A stretch of DNA of 44,189 nt from CALAED01 sp937891035 (GTDB lineage: Bacteria; Actinomycetota; Actinomycetes; Streptosporangiales; Streptosporangiaceae). The stretch is taken from the NCBI GenBank assembly GCA_035642125.1, contig DASQSZ010000429.1, positions 1-44,189 of the forward strand, written 5' to 3'. The translations under genes and the position numbers were made by a program. The notes under the pieces were generated by a model that saw only the letters and a list, made by a program, of their open reading frames with translations, did not search any database and was not told the origin of the DNA. Below are positions 43,215 to 44,189 of this stretch, in pieces (within the stretch, counting starts at the first letter, position 1; every line of letters begins with the position of its first letter).

Positions 43215-44189
43215 CCGGTGACACCTGGCACGCTCCCGGCCGTGTCAACCTGATCGGCGAGCACACCGACTACAACGACGGCTTCGTGCTGCCGTTCGCG
43301 CTCGCCCAAGGCGTGACGGTGCGCGGCGGCGCCCGTACGGACGGAGTGCTCGAGGCACGGTCGGCGCAGGCGCCGGAGCGGCCGCTGTCGGTGCGGGTCG
43401 CCGACCTCGCGCCCGGCGCGGTCAGCGGCTGGGCCGCCTACGTCGCCGGGGTGGCGTGGGCGCTGCGGGAGGCGGGTCATCCGATCGGCGGCGCGACGTT
43501 CGACATCGACTCCGACCTGCCGCAGGGGGCCGGCCTTTCGTCGTCGGCGGCGCTGGAGTGCGCGGTGGGGCTGGCGCTGTGCGACCTGTACGGCCTCGAC
43601 GTGCCGCGCGCCGAGCTCGCCCGCATCGCCCAGCGCGCCGAGAACGACTTCGTCGGCATGCCCTGCGGGATCATGGACCAGTCGGCCGCGTTGCTGTGCA
43701 CGGCCGGCCACGCGCTGCTGCTCGACTGCCGCAGCGGACTGTCGGCCCAGGTCCCGCTCGACCTCGCTGCGGCCGGGCTGACGTTGCTGGTCATCGACAC
43801 GCGGGCCGAGCACAAGCTGGTCGAGGGCGAGTACGCCGCTCGGCGCGCCGCCTGCGAGGAGGCCGCGGCCACGCTCGGCGTGCCCGCGCTGCGCGACGTG
43901 ACGGATCTGCCGGACGCGCTGGCCCGGCTGGACGATGCCGTGCTGCGCCGCCGGGTCCGGCACGTCGTCACCGAAAATCACCGGGTCGAGGCGACGGTCG
44001 GGCTGCTGCGTGCCGGCGCCGTGGCCGAGATCGGCGCGCTGCTCACCGCCTCGCATCTTTCGCTGCGGGACGAGTTCGAGATCTCCTGGCCCGCGGCGGA
44101 CGTCGCCGTCGAGGCGGCGGCCAGGGCCGGGGCCCGCGGCGGGCGCATGATCGGCGGCGGCTTCGGCGGCTCGGCGATCGCGCTGGTCC
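43211..44189 (+). CDS. galK: Galactokinase, 5' part
   Basis: The frame runs off the right edge; 326 codons are visible. GRVNLIGEHTDYNDGFVLP is the galactokinase signature near the N-terminus, LPQGAGLSSSAALE is the GHMP ATP-binding motif, and GGRMIGGGFGGSA is the third GHMP motif. It phosphorylates galactose to galactose-1-phosphate. The ATG overlaps the galE stop. Truncation is only by the window. Confidence 0.94.
   Translation, partial: MTGDTWHAPGRVNLIGEHTDYNDGFVLPFALAQGVTVRGGARTDGVLEARSAQAPERPLSVRVADLAPGAVSGWAAYVAGVAWALREAGHPIGGATFDIDSDLPQGAGLSSSAALECAVGLALCDLYGLDVPRAELARIAQRAENDFVGMPCGIMDQSAALLCTAGHALLLDCRSGLSAQVPLDLAAAGLTLLVIDTRAEHKLVEGEYAARRAACEEAAATLGVPALRDVTDLPDALARLDDAVLRRRVRHVVTENHRVEATVGLLRAGAVAEIGALLTASHLSLRDEFEISWPAADVAVEAAARAGARGGRMIGGGFGGSAIALV

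Overview
The window is high-GC actinomycete chromosome. The short actinobacterial genes (WXG100, DUF5313, a BldC-like HTH) and the block lpdA, punA, pmmB, add, deoA, cdd, which I recall in similar order in mycobacteria, point to Actinobacteria. A rare actinomycete of the Streptosporangiales type is my guess; genus and species cannot be fixed from the sequence alone.

Layout. 1-2 kb: the 3' end of an EccC-like FtsK/SpoIIIE ATPase meets a WXG100 gene tail to tail. 2.4-6.7 kb: a biotin carboxylase/biotin carrier fusion, two related TPM/YgcG-like membrane proteins and a DUF5313 protein. 7.0-14.0 kb: the accessory region, a compact gene set that I read as an N-nitroso (nitrosourea-type) biosynthetic cluster. 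It has a PRMT-like arginine methyltransferase (SznE-like), a diiron plus cupin N-nitrosating enzyme (SznF-like, with all metal ligands conserved at the positions I recall for SznF), a Rieske protein, an ATP-grasp ligase, a decayed LysE exporter, an MFS exporter and an HSL-type hydrolase. It starts behind a strong sigma-70-like promoter and a perfect 22-bp palindrome.

14.0-19.5 kb: an LpdA-type flavoprotein, a gamma-glutamylcyclotransferase-like protein, and a two-gene unit of a membrane-anchored periplasmic-binding-fold protein with a P-loop NTPase. 19.8-31.8 kb: purine and pyrimidine nucleoside salvage (punA, a phosphohexo/pentomutase, add, deoA, cdd) with its BMP-family nucleoside ABC importer. 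The importer operon carries a duplicated 34-codon mini-ORF wedged between its two permease genes by ATGA overlaps. A BldC-like regulator with a coupled 25-codon leader ORF interrupts this block.

32.0-44.2 kb: an M20 amidohydrolase, a YbdK-type ligase, a methylmalonyl-CoA mutase catalytic subunit, a D-Ala-D-Ala carboxypeptidase and a YihY protein whose genes overlap antiparallel, a 2'-5' RNA ligase-like protein, trpS, a CNNM/CBS membrane protein, galE, and galK running off the end.

The best candidate for an undescribed system is the 7.1-14.0 kb cluster. It has the two enzymes that turn L-arginine into an N-nitroso compound but no visible sugar genes, so its product is probably not streptozotocin. 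The duplicated, translationally coupled mini-ORF repeat is the most unusual structural signal.
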